This document shows positions 1-7,023 of a stretch of 64,000 nucleotides of DNA, in pieces. Where the stretch lies: contig JAJFIR010000042.1 in NCBI GenBank assembly GCA_021774795.1, positions 1 to 64,000 on the forward strand, written 5' to 3'. Position 1 is the stretch's first letter; each line of letters starts with the position of its first letter. A model generated the notes under the pieces. It saw nothing but the letters and a program-made list of their open reading frames with translations. It searched no databases and was not told the DNA's origin. The position numbers and the translations under genes are program-made. This DNA is from Emcibacteraceae bacterium. Its GTDB lineage: Bacteria; Pseudomonadota; Alphaproteobacteria; Sphingomonadales; Emcibacteraceae.

Positions 1-84
1 GCGAAGAAGATGATCCTTCGGCACCAGAGATTCCATCTGGACCATCTCGAATGCAAACTGTTTCTGACCTATTTTCTTTAACAT
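1..84 (-). CDS. IS1182/IS5-like transposase, N-terminal fragment cut by window edge
   Basis: The minus strand opens with ATG at 84-82 and stays open for 28 codons to the left edge. The peptide contains MLKKIGQKQF and then ESLVPKDHLLR, which resembles the N-terminus of DUF772-type transposases of the IS1182/IS5 group (a short lead-in, then 'LVPxDHLLR'). Only the first 28 residues are in the window, so the DDE catalytic residues cannot be checked and the element may be intact or broken. It lies next to a peroxiredoxin gene and just upstream of the aminotransferase array, so an insertion sequence borders that array. The call rests on a short motif match recalled from the family. Confidence 0.6.
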   Translation of the reverse strand, partial: MLKKIGQKQFAFEMVQMESLVPKDHLLR

Positions 85-97
85 GCCCCATTGAATC

Positions 98-123
98 AAA
101 AAGTCCCGGCAAAAGCCAGGACT
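98..123 (-). terminator. Rho-independent terminator of the peroxiredoxin gene
   Basis: Read on the minus strand, a 9-bp stem (AGTCCTGGC / GCCGGGACT, one G-U pair) with a TTTT loop is followed by a run of T. It lies about 45 bases past the peroxiredoxin stop codon and before the transposase start. Confidence 0.75.
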
Positions 124-138
124 TTGTCAACAGTCTGA

Positions 139-168
139 GCCGGAGGAAAACTCTTCCGGCTTTTTTTA
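139..168 (+). terminator. Rho-independent terminator reading rightwards
   Basis: GCCGGAG pairs with CTTCCGGC (one G-U pair) around a short loop and is followed by seven T on the plus strand. No plus-strand gene ends just to its left, so it may shield against transcription coming out of the insertion sequence, or be part of the end of that element. Confidence 0.65.
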
Positions 169-690
169 TTAATTGGATTTTATATAATTATACATCGTAT
201 CAGCATCAGATACTTCAAACGGATCAGTAGGGCAATTATCGCTGTAACCTTCTTCAGAGAAGATCTTTACAATTTCACCATTATCAACGAGCATTGAATA
301 GCGCCAGCTACGCATACCAAAACCCAAATTATCTTTATTTACAAGCATGCCCATTTTGCGGGTAAATTCACCGTTACCATCAGGCAGCAAGAAAACATTT
401 TCCGCCTTTTGACTGAGACCCCATTGATACATAACAAAAGCATCATTAACTGAAATACAGACAATTGCATCAACACCTTCAGCTTTAAACTGATCATAAA
501 GTTCTTCATATCTTGGAAGATGGCTTGTTGAACATGTTGGTGTAAATGCACCTGGTAGTGAAAAGACCACTACTTTCTTATTCTTGAATATTTCATCCGT
601 ACTCAAATCTTTCCACTCAAATGGATTTGGGCCGTCTATTGCGTCGTTTCTTACTCTGGTTTTAAAAACCACATTTGGAACATTAGTCAT
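169..690 (-). CDS. Peroxiredoxin, Prx5 subfamily
   Basis: A thiol peroxidase expected to reduce hydrogen peroxide and alkyl hydroperoxides in the cytoplasm. The Prx5-type active-site stretch PGAFTPTCS is present; with the start used here the peroxidatic cysteine is about residue 53. A later [15 protein letters not shown] stretch is also typical of Prx5/AhpC-TSA proteins. An ATG nine bases upstream (699) sits directly on the AAAGGA ribosome-binding sequence, so the ATG at 690, which gives MTNVPNV and 173 residues, is the better start. No glutaredoxin domain is fused. The gene is a single unit with its own terminator and is divergent from the aminotransferase array. Function is confident; the physiological reductant is not known. 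Confidence 0.9.
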   Translation of the reverse strand: MTNVPNVVFKTRVRNDAIDGPNPFEWKDLSTDEIFKNKKVVVFSLPGAFTPTCSTSHLPRYEELYDQFKAEGVDAIVCISVNDAFVMYQWGLSQKAENVFLLPDGNGEFTRKMGMLVNKDNLGFGMRSWRYSMLVDNGEIVKIFSEEGYSDNCPTDPFEVSDADTMYNYIKSN

Positions 691-927
691 TATTTTCATC
701 CTTTAAAATATCGTTACAACATCTTATATAGTAGTTTAGAATAATTATAAAGTAATTTTTGTAAAAAAATAGGTTAAATCCACAACTCGAATTAAGCTTC
801 GCGAGATTTTATCGACTATAAACACATTATTCTGAAACACCCACGGCAAAAATTATAAAATATTGAAAAAATCTATGTTGGCAGATAGTATTTACCAGTA
901 ACAAAATATGAAGACAGAGGATAGAAA

Positions 928-2046
928 ATGACATCAGAAATAACACGTCGTGAATGGCTAGCTGGCGGCACTTTACTAGCAGGTAGCCTGATTGCTTCAA
1001 ACATCGCAAAAGCGCAAACCGTCATGGAACCAAATTTAAACCCCACACCAAATAATGCTATACGGGCAGGTTCAAACGAAAATGTTTATGGCCCGTCTCT
1101 AAAAGCACAAGAAGCGATGAACAAAGCAATGAAAACCGCACATTTATACGACTTTAGGTCGCAGTTCGTCTTAAAAAAAGTTATCTCGGAAATTGAAAAC
1201 ATACCGGAAGACCATATTGCTATGGCAAATGGCTCGAGCCCGTTTCTCGAAAAAGCGGGTTATGTTTCGCGGATTCAAGATGGAACCGTACTCGCCCCCT
1301 ATCCAACCTATAATACGTTATCCAGTACCGCCAGAACACTCGGCGGAAAAGTCATTGACGTTCCCGTTGATGAAAATATGTCCGTCGACCTTGAAGCGAT
1401 GAGAACTGCAATGACTGACGAAGTAAAGATGATATATATATGCAATCCGAATAATCCAATACCAACGATAATTGAAAAAAAAGCGCTACGCGAATTTTGC
1501 ATTGAAATGTCGAAAAGAGCCATCATCGTCATCGATGAAGCTTATTATGAATATGTAGATAATCCTGACTTTTCATCAATGGTTGACCTCGTTACAGAAC
1601 ATAAAAATATTATTGTTGCGAGAACTGCCTCAAAAATTCATGCGTTCGCCGGTATTCGCGTTGGATTTGCCTTCGCACATCCCGAAACTTTGTTGCTCAT
1701 TGCAGGAAGATTTAATTTATCTATGGGTAATGTCGCAATGCAAGGCGCAATAGTAAGTTATCAGGACACTGAATATCAGAATTTCATAAAGCAAAAAAAT
1801 AAAGAAAGTATGGCCATTCTGTATGAGTTATTTGAAGACCTTAATCTTCCTTATATAAAATCGAATACAAATTTTGTTTTCTTTAAAGCGGGTCGTCCGT
1901 CTAAGGAAATAGCAACAGAACTGCGAAAACACGGTATCATGAGCGGACGTGAATTTAAACCGTTCACGGATTGGGTCAGGTGGAGTACCGTCAAGCCACA
2001 AGAAATGCAATATGTAGCGGACACCTATAAAAAATTGTACGGTTAA
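928..2046 (+). CDS. Tat-exported HisC-like PLP aminotransferase, array gene 1
   Basis: Fold-type I, PLP-dependent aminotransferase related to histidinol-phosphate aminotransferase, 372 residues. The N-terminus has the twin-arginine motif TRREWL, a hydrophobic stretch and a likely cleavage after AKA-Q, so the enzyme should be exported folded to the periplasm. Landmarks are NPNNP, DEAYYEY (Asp for the PLP ring nitrogen), K236 in TASKIHAFAG (Schiff base) and the following Arg in AGIRVG. It is the most diverged copy: NENVYG replaces NENPYG, and GSSPF stands where HisC-type proteins have GSxE near the cofactor phosphate. AGAGGA precedes the ATG. Genes 1-3 of the array share HLYDF-like and GREFKPF segments and end in Gly. 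The substrate is unknown; it may be catalytically altered. Confidence 0.85.
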   Translation: MTSEITRREWLAGGTLLAGSLIASNIAKAQTVMEPNLNPTPNNAIRAGSNENVYGPSLKAQEAMNKAMKTAHLYDFRSQFVLKKVISEIENIPEDHIAMANGSSPFLEKAGYVSRIQDGTVLAPYPTYNTLSSTARTLGGKVIDVPVDENMSVDLEAMRTAMTDEVKMIYICNPNNPIPTIIEKKALREFCIEMSKRAIIVIDEAYYEYVDNPDFSSMVDLVTEHKNIIVARTASKIHAFAGIRVGFAFAHPETLLLIAGRFNLSMGNVAMQGAIVSYQDTEYQNFIKQKNKESMAILYELFEDLNLPYIKSNTNFVFFKAGRPSKEIATELRKHGIMSGREFKPFTDWVRWSTVKPQEMQYVADTYKKLYG

Positions 2047-2069
2047 TAGCGCGAAAGAACAATATTTAA

Positions 2070-2101
2070 CGGCATCTGGTTTTGATCATGTGCCGCTTTT
2101 A
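2070..2101 (+). terminator. Weak possible terminator after array gene 1
   Basis: CGGCA and TGCCG form a 5-bp stem with a long loop, followed by CTTTTATTT. The stem is short, so this is only suggestive. Confidence 0.35.
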
Positions 2102-2140
2102 TTTGGTTCTTGGATTTCTGAATTATTTGTGATTAAATAT

Positions 2141-2154
2141 GTTATATTATTTCA
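2141..2154 (+). repeat. 14-base block shared upstream of array genes 2 and 5
   Basis: GTTATATTATTTCA occurs here, 46 bases before the gene 2 ATG, and identically at 5746-5759 before gene 5. It may be a duplicated promoter or operator remnant. AT-rich content makes chance similarity possible. Confidence 0.45.
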
Positions 2155-2200
2155 AAAATATATTACGTACAAAAACCATAGCCCAAAAAAAGAGATATAA

Positions 2201-3325
2201 ATGACCAAAAGTATTACACGCCGCGAATGGCTAACTGGCACTACAACCGCTGCTGCAACAGGTTTAATGCTATCTACAGTAAGTGCCACTGCGCAAAGTT
2301 TTATGCAGCCAAATATAAACCCAACTGCGAAAAATCCGATAAGAGCACATTTAAACGAAAATGCTTATGGGCAATCATTAAAAGCAAGAAAAGCCATTGC
2401 TGCCGCTGCCGACGATTCTCATAAATATGCGTTTGAATCAATTTTCGAATTCTTGGCACTGCTTACAAAGTTAGAAGATATTCCACGCGAATATGTCATG
2501 GTTGGTGGTGGTTCTACTGAGTTTCTCGAAAAGGCTGCCGTTTTTAACGCGATTGAGGGGGGCGATATTTTGTTGCCTACCCCTACATACGGTGATATCG
2601 CCCGCTTTGGCCGCACGCTTGGGTCAAAGTTGATCGAAGTTCCCGTTGGTGAAGATATGGCCATTAACCTTAATGCGATGCGCGAAGCAATGACCGATAA
2701 CACAAAACTTATCTATCTTTGTAATCCAAACAACCCAATTCCATCAATCATAGAAAAAAATGCGTTAAAAGAATTCTGCAATGAAATGTCAGAAAAAGCG
2801 ACAGTACTTATTGATGAGGCATATTTCGAATATGTGGATAATCCCTCCTACGAAAGTATGATCAGCCTGGTTAAAGAAAACAAAAATATAATTGTCACGC
2901 GCACCGCATCAAAAATTCACGCGTTCGCAGGGATGCGCATTGGTGCTTGCTATGCTCATCCGGATATAATTAAGAAAATGTTTGGTCTTTTTACCAACAC
3001 GCTAAATTTGCCCGCTTTGCGCGGCGCAATTGAAAGCTATCAGGATATGGAATATCAAGCTTTCTTAAAACAAAAAAACAGCGAAAACCAACAGATTATA
3101 TATAAAATGCTGGATGACCTCGACCTTGAATATGTTGAAAGCAACGCGAATTTCATTTTCTTCAATGCTGGTCGTCCGTCAAGCGACGTCGCTGACACTA
3201 TGAAGAAACATCATATTCTGACCGGCCGCGAATTCAAACCATTTACAAACTGGGTGCGGCTCAGTTTGACAAAACCAGAAGAAATGCAATATTTCGCAGA
3301 TATTTATCGCCGCGAATTTGGTTAA
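2201..3325 (+). CDS. Tat-exported HisC-like PLP aminotransferase, array gene 2
   Basis: Second paralogue, 374 residues. It has the Tat signal TRREWL followed by an Ala-rich hydrophobic segment and ATAQ. PLP landmarks are NPNNP, DEAYFEY, K238 in TASKIHAFAG and the Arg in GMRIG. The position equivalent to NENPYG reads NENAYG, and the cofactor-phosphate loop is GGGSTEF, keeping the Glu that gene 1 lacks. It starts an apparent operon: gene 3 begins 27 bases after its stop and gene 4 35 bases after gene 3. AAGAGAT precedes the ATG. The reaction is unknown; family membership says transamination or a related PLP reaction on an amino acid or amine in the periplasm. Confidence 0.87.
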   Translation: MTKSITRREWLTGTTTAAATGLMLSTVSATAQSFMQPNINPTAKNPIRAHLNENAYGQSLKARKAIAAAADDSHKYAFESIFEFLALLTKLEDIPREYVMVGGGSTEFLEKAAVFNAIEGGDILLPTPTYGDIARFGRTLGSKLIEVPVGEDMAINLNAMREAMTDNTKLIYLCNPNNPIPSIIEKNALKEFCNEMSEKATVLIDEAYFEYVDNPSYESMISLVKENKNIIVTRTASKIHAFAGMRIGACYAHPDIIKKMFGLFTNTLNLPALRGAIESYQDMEYQAFLKQKNSENQQIIYKMLDDLDLEYVESNANFIFFNAGRPSSDVADTMKKHHILTGREFKPFTNWVRLSLTKPEEMQYFADIYRREFG

Positions 3326-3352
3326 AATATAACTTACTATCGGGAGACTAAA

Positions 3353-4480
3353 ATGACAAATAATATCACCAGACGCGAATGGTTAGTTGGAACAACGGCT
3401 GTAGCAGGCGGCATGGTTCTTAACAGTTCCGTATCTGCACAAAATATGAGCGAAATGATGAATATGGGGGCGCCGATAAGCAAAGATAATCCCATCCGTT
3501 ACACCAATAATGAAAACCCATATGGTATTAATCCAAAAGCTATGAAGGTGATCCTCGAAGCTTATAAAAAAGCCCACCTTTATAATTTCACCATAAGACG
3601 AGAACTGATAGATTTAATCGCAGGCATAGAAAAAATACCTTCAGAGTGTATCGCCGTTGGTGCCGGGTCAGGTGAATATTTAATGGCTTCGGGGGCACTC
3701 GCCGGGATTACTGGAGGAGATGTCATCGTCCCACACCCGACTTTTGCAGCCATCACCCGAAGTGCTTCAGCACTCGGCGCTAATATCATTCGTGTCCCTG
3801 TCGAAGATGATCTTTCTATCAGTCTTGAATCGATGCGAAAAGCAATGACGAATAATACAACATGTGTATATTTGTGTAATCCAAACAACCCTATCCCAAG
3901 CATCATTGAAAAAACCTCGCTTGAGCAATTCTGTTTGGAAGTTTCAAAAAAAGCGATGCTAGTTATTGACGAAGCTTACTTTGAATATGTCCGCGATGAC
4001 GGATACTCGACAATGGCACATCTGGTGAAAGATAATCCAAACATTATTATCCTGAGAACCGCCTCAAAAATTCACGGCTTCGCAAACGTGCGTATCGGGT
4101 TTGCTTTTACTCATCCAGACACCATGAAAAAGTTGATGACATTCAGATCAGGAACCACGTCATACCCCGCTATCATGGGTGCTATTGCGAGCTATAAGGA
4201 CACTGAATATCAAAAATTTATTGTTGATAAAAACTATGAATCTCTTGGGATACTCTACAAAATGTTTAAAGAACTTGATATGCCATATGTCAATGCGCAC
4301 GCAAATTTCGTTTATGCAAATGCTGGCAGAGATGCTATGGAAGTTAGAAGTAAACTCCTTGAATCCGGTATTCTAATCGGACGAAAATATGACCCGTTCC
4401 CCAACTGGATCCGCATAAGCACCGCTAAACCCGAAGAAATGGAATATTTGGTGAATATTTACAAAAGGGACTTCGGCTAA
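3353..4480 (+). CDS. Tat-exported HisC-like PLP aminotransferase, array gene 3
   Basis: Third paralogue, 375 residues, with a TRREWL Tat signal and a VSAQ cleavage region followed by a Met-rich linker. It retains NENPYG, GSGEYL, NPNNP, DEAYFEY and K239 in TASKIHGFAN. The usual FAGxR just after the lysine is FANVR here, a Gly-to-Asn change next to the phosphate-binding Arg that none of the other five copies has. The C-terminal PFPNWIRIS segment is aligned with the substrate-carboxylate Arg region of HisC. CGGGAGA precedes the ATG. It is the middle gene of the 2-3-4 transcription unit. By sequence it groups with genes 1 and 2. Substrate unknown. Confidence 0.87.
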   Translation: MTNNITRREWLVGTTAVAGGMVLNSSVSAQNMSEMMNMGAPISKDNPIRYTNNENPYGINPKAMKVILEAYKKAHLYNFTIRRELIDLIAGIEKIPSECIAVGAGSGEYLMASGALAGITGGDVIVPHPTFAAITRSASALGANIIRVPVEDDLSISLESMRKAMTNNTTCVYLCNPNNPIPSIIEKTSLEQFCLEVSKKAMLVIDEAYFEYVRDDGYSTMAHLVKDNPNIIILRTASKIHGFANVRIGFAFTHPDTMKKLMTFRSGTTSYPAIMGAIASYKDTEYQKFIVDKNYESLGILYKMFKELDMPYVNAHANFVYANAGRDAMEVRSKLLESGILIGRKYDPFPNWIRISTAKPEEMEYLVNIYKRDFG

Positions 4481-4515
4481 AAAAAAATAAAACGACATAA
4501 TTAAAGGGACATAAA

Positions 4516-5640
4516 ATGACAAACAATTTGACAAGACGCCATTGGTTGAAAGGAACCACCGCTGTCGTCAGTGGGTTATTACTTGCAAATTCCGCCTCAG
4601 CGCAAAGCGTAACCATCGATGGCTACACACCTACGCCAGAAAACCCTATTCACTTTAGCTCCAATGAAAATCCATATGGTATAAATAGAACGGCGCGGAA
4701 AGCGATGAATAAGGCATATGATGTCTCTCATCTCTACGGTGGGCCGGGACGGCGCGAGCTTACTGACTTGATTGCAAGCATTGAAAAAGTTCCAACAGAA
4801 AATATTTTAATTTCAACAGGCTCCGGTGAAATATTAAACACCTTAGCTTTGATTGTTGCAATCGAAGGCGGAAGCATTCTTGCCCCGAACCCGACATTTG
4901 ATAATCAATTTATGGCTTACGCTGAAAGAATGGGAATTAATAAAGTTCGCGTTCCAGTAGCAGATGACATGAGTATTGATTTAAATGCCATGCGTGCTGC
5001 TATGACCGATGATGTCAAAATAATTTATTTGTGCAACCCTAATAATCCGACGCCGACCATAATGCACGGCGAAGAATTAAGAGAGTTTTGCCTTGAAATG
5101 TCAAGAAGATGTTATGTATTTGTCGATGAAGCATATTACGAATATGTAAACGATCCAAATTACGAAACGATGGTTCCACTTGCAATCGAAAATGAAAATA
5201 TCATTGTGACACGTACCGCATCGAAAATTCACGGATTTGCAGGTGTGCGCATCGGTTTTGGATTTGGATCGACCGCTATTTTAAGAAAAATTAAAAATCA
5301 TCTGACCGGCACTGTAAACACCATTGGCCTATATGGTGCGATCGCCAGCTATAAAGACAAAGCTTATCAAGAATTTGTTCTGCGTAAAAATCAAGAATCG
5401 CTCGAAATTCTCTATGAACTTTTTGAAAAACATAATTTAAGATATATCGAATCCCATACCAACTTTACCTATGTTGAAATGGGTATCGAGGCAAAGGAAG
5501 TTGGTGAAAGGTTCAGAAAGTACGGTATTCGGGTTGGAAGACCGTTTCAACCCTTCACAAATTGGTGCCGAATTAGTACAGGAAAACCTGAAGACACAAG
5601 ATACCTAGCAGAGGTTTACGAAAAAGAATTTGTCTCTTGA
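4516..5640 (+). CDS. Tat-exported HisC-like PLP aminotransferase, array gene 4
   Basis: Fourth paralogue, 374 residues, and the first of the second subclass (genes 4-6). Signature differences from genes 1-3 are HLYGGPGR in place of HLYxF, GSGEIL, YVFVDEAYYEY, GRPFQPFTNWCRIS and an EFxS C-terminal end. The Tat motif is TRRHWLKG with cleavage near ASAQ. K237 lies in TASKIHGFAG and the Arg follows in GVRIG. AAAGGGA precedes the ATG. It closes the 2-3-4 unit and is followed by a strong terminator. The segment NPNNPTPT departs from NPNNPTG of cytosolic HisC, as in all six. Probably periplasmic; substrate unknown. Confidence 0.88.
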   Translation: MTNNLTRRHWLKGTTAVVSGLLLANSASAQSVTIDGYTPTPENPIHFSSNENPYGINRTARKAMNKAYDVSHLYGGPGRRELTDLIASIEKVPTENILISTGSGEILNTLALIVAIEGGSILAPNPTFDNQFMAYAERMGINKVRVPVADDMSIDLNAMRAAMTDDVKIIYLCNPNNPTPTIMHGEELREFCLEMSRRCYVFVDEAYYEYVNDPNYETMVPLAIENENIIVTRTASKIHGFAGVRIGFGFGSTAILRKIKNHLTGTVNTIGLYGAIASYKDKAYQEFVLRKNQESLEILYELFEKHNLRYIESHTNFTYVEMGIEAKEVGERFRKYGIRVGRPFQPFTNWCRISTGKPEDTRYLAEVYEKEFVS

Positions 5641-5665
5641 AGTTGCATAACATATTGAGAAAAAA

Positions 5666-5694
5666 GGCATTGCTGTAATTCAGTAATGCCTTTT
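5666..5694. terminator. Strong bidirectional terminator after array gene 4
   Basis: A 10-bp stem (GGCATTGCTG / CAGTAATGCC, one G-U pair) with a 5-base loop is flanked by A-runs on the left and TTTT on the right. It separates genes 2-4 from gene 5. Confidence 0.85.
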
Positions 5695-5715
5695 CAATTT
5701 TCAGAAATGATTTTC

Positions 5716-5743
5716 GTGACAAATCAGTAAAAATTGGTATGTT
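5716..5743 (+). promoter_or_regulatory. Predicted promoter of array gene 5
   Basis: GTGACA (-35-like) is followed after 16 bases by TATGTT (-10-like), ending 39 bases before the ATG. The same GTGACA-N16-TATxxT geometry precedes gene 6, which supports it. The 14-base block shared with gene 2 begins at 5746. Confidence 0.45.
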
Positions 5744-5782
5744 GAGTTATATTATTTCATTACATTTCATAAAGGGCCGAAA

Positions 5783-6904
5783 ATGAAAAACGATATCTCA
5801 AGACGTGATTGGTTAAAAGGTGGTTCAGCGCTTGCAGGGGCGCTCTTAATGGGCAGCAGGGCTAATGCGCAAAATATGGCCGTTCCCGGTTTCGTCCCCA
5901 CACCGGAAAGTCCATTGCGGTTAGGCACCAACGAAAACCCTTACGGTATATCACGAGTGGCACGAAACGCTATCATCGATATGTTCGATACCGCCCACCA
6001 TTACGGCAGAGGCCGCAGAATGGAACTCACGAACATTATTGCTGAAATAGAAGGCGTCGACGCCAAAAACATCACTTTTTCAGGTGGCTCTGGTGAGATA
6101 TTAAAAACCTTGGCTTTAATCACTGCGGTTGAAGGAGGCACTGTTTTAACGGCTGATCCAACTTATCATGATCTAACCCGCTATGCGGAACGTCGCGGTG
6201 TCAAAATAAACCGCGTTCCAGTCGATGAAAGTATGACGATTGATCTAGATGCGCTTAAAGCAGCATATACTGATGATGTAAGCATAATTTATTTGGTTAA
6301 CCCGAATAACCCACTACCGACAATTATGGAAAAAAATAAACTCAAAGAATTCTGCATCGAGATGTCAAAAAAATGCTTGGTGTTTATTGACGAAGCGTAT
6401 CACGAATATGTACAAAATCCCGATTATGAAACTATGGTCCCTCTCGCCGTCGCAAATGATAATATCATGGTTGCGCGAACCGCGTCAAAAATTCATGGTT
6501 TTGCCGGCATTCGCCTCGGCATCGCATATTCAACCGAGAAATGGATTGGTAAGCTAAGAGAATTTATGACAGGCTCAACAAATCAGCTTGCTATCGCAGG
6601 TGCCGCAGCCAGTTACAAAGATACAGCAACACAAGATTTTTTGCGCCGGAAAAATAAGGAAGCATTTGATATCACATATGCTTTATTTGATAAGCATAAT
6701 GTTAAGCACATCAAGTCTAATGCTAATTTCACATTTTTCGAAACAGGAATGGATATAACGGAAGTTCGCGAAAAATTCAGAGCGAACGGAATTATAGTGG
6801 GTCGTCCCTTCCCGCCATTCACGACCTGGTGCCGGGTCAGCATGGGCAAACCGGAAGACATGGAATATTTTTCAAAAATTTATGAAAAAGAATTCACAAG
6901 CTAA
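5783..6904 (+). CDS. Tat-exported HisC-like PLP aminotransferase, array gene 5
   Basis: Fifth paralogue, 373 residues, second subclass. Its Tat motif is SRRDWLKGG with a hydrophobic core and cleavage near ANAQ. It has NENPYG, HHYGRGR, GSGEIL, NPNNPLPT, DEAYHEY (His where the others have Tyr or Phe), K236 in TASKIHGFAG and Arg in GIRLG. It carries YLVNPNNP where the other copies have a Cys before NPNNP. AAAGGG precedes the ATG. It has its own predicted promoter and a terminator on each side, so it is probably transcribed alone. Substrate unknown; predicted to act in the periplasm with PLP loaded before export. Confidence 0.88.
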   Translation: MKNDISRRDWLKGGSALAGALLMGSRANAQNMAVPGFVPTPESPLRLGTNENPYGISRVARNAIIDMFDTAHHYGRGRRMELTNIIAEIEGVDAKNITFSGGSGEILKTLALITAVEGGTVLTADPTYHDLTRYAERRGVKINRVPVDESMTIDLDALKAAYTDDVSIIYLVNPNNPLPTIMEKNKLKEFCIEMSKKCLVFIDEAYHEYVQNPDYETMVPLAVANDNIMVARTASKIHGFAGIRLGIAYSTEKWIGKLREFMTGSTNQLAIAGAAASYKDTATQDFLRRKNKEAFDITYALFDKHNVKHIKSNANFTFFETGMDITEVREKFRANGIIVGRPFPPFTTWCRVSMGKPEDMEYFSKIYEKEFTS

Positions 6905-6926
6905 GCTTCATTAGTTATCGAGATAA

Positions 6927-6957
6927 GGCATCGTTTCACTGGAACGGTGCCTTTTTT
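6927..6957 (+). terminator. Terminator after array gene 5
   Basis: GGCATCGTT pairs with AACGGTGCC (one G-U pair) around a 7-base loop and is followed by six T. It resembles the hairpin after gene 4 (both begin AAGGCAT), suggesting that the intergenic segment was duplicated with the gene. Confidence 0.85.
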
Positions 6958-6965
6958 CTATTTAA

Positions 6966-6993
6966 GTGACAAACACATTATTTTTGTTATTCT
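6966..6993 (+). promoter_or_regulatory. Predicted promoter of array gene 6
   Basis: GTGACA, 16 bases, then TATTCT, ending 30 bases before the chosen ATG. It is the same -35-like hexamer and spacing as at gene 5. Confidence 0.5.
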
Positions 6994-7023
6994 ATATCCA
7001 TTCACAAAATGAAGGGACAAAAA

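Noticed and set aside
5716-6971. GTGACA upstream of array genes 5 and 6 as ChvI-binding sites
   Set aside because: The hexamer matches one ChvI candidate half-site, but there is no second repeat at helical spacing; a -35 element is the simpler reading.
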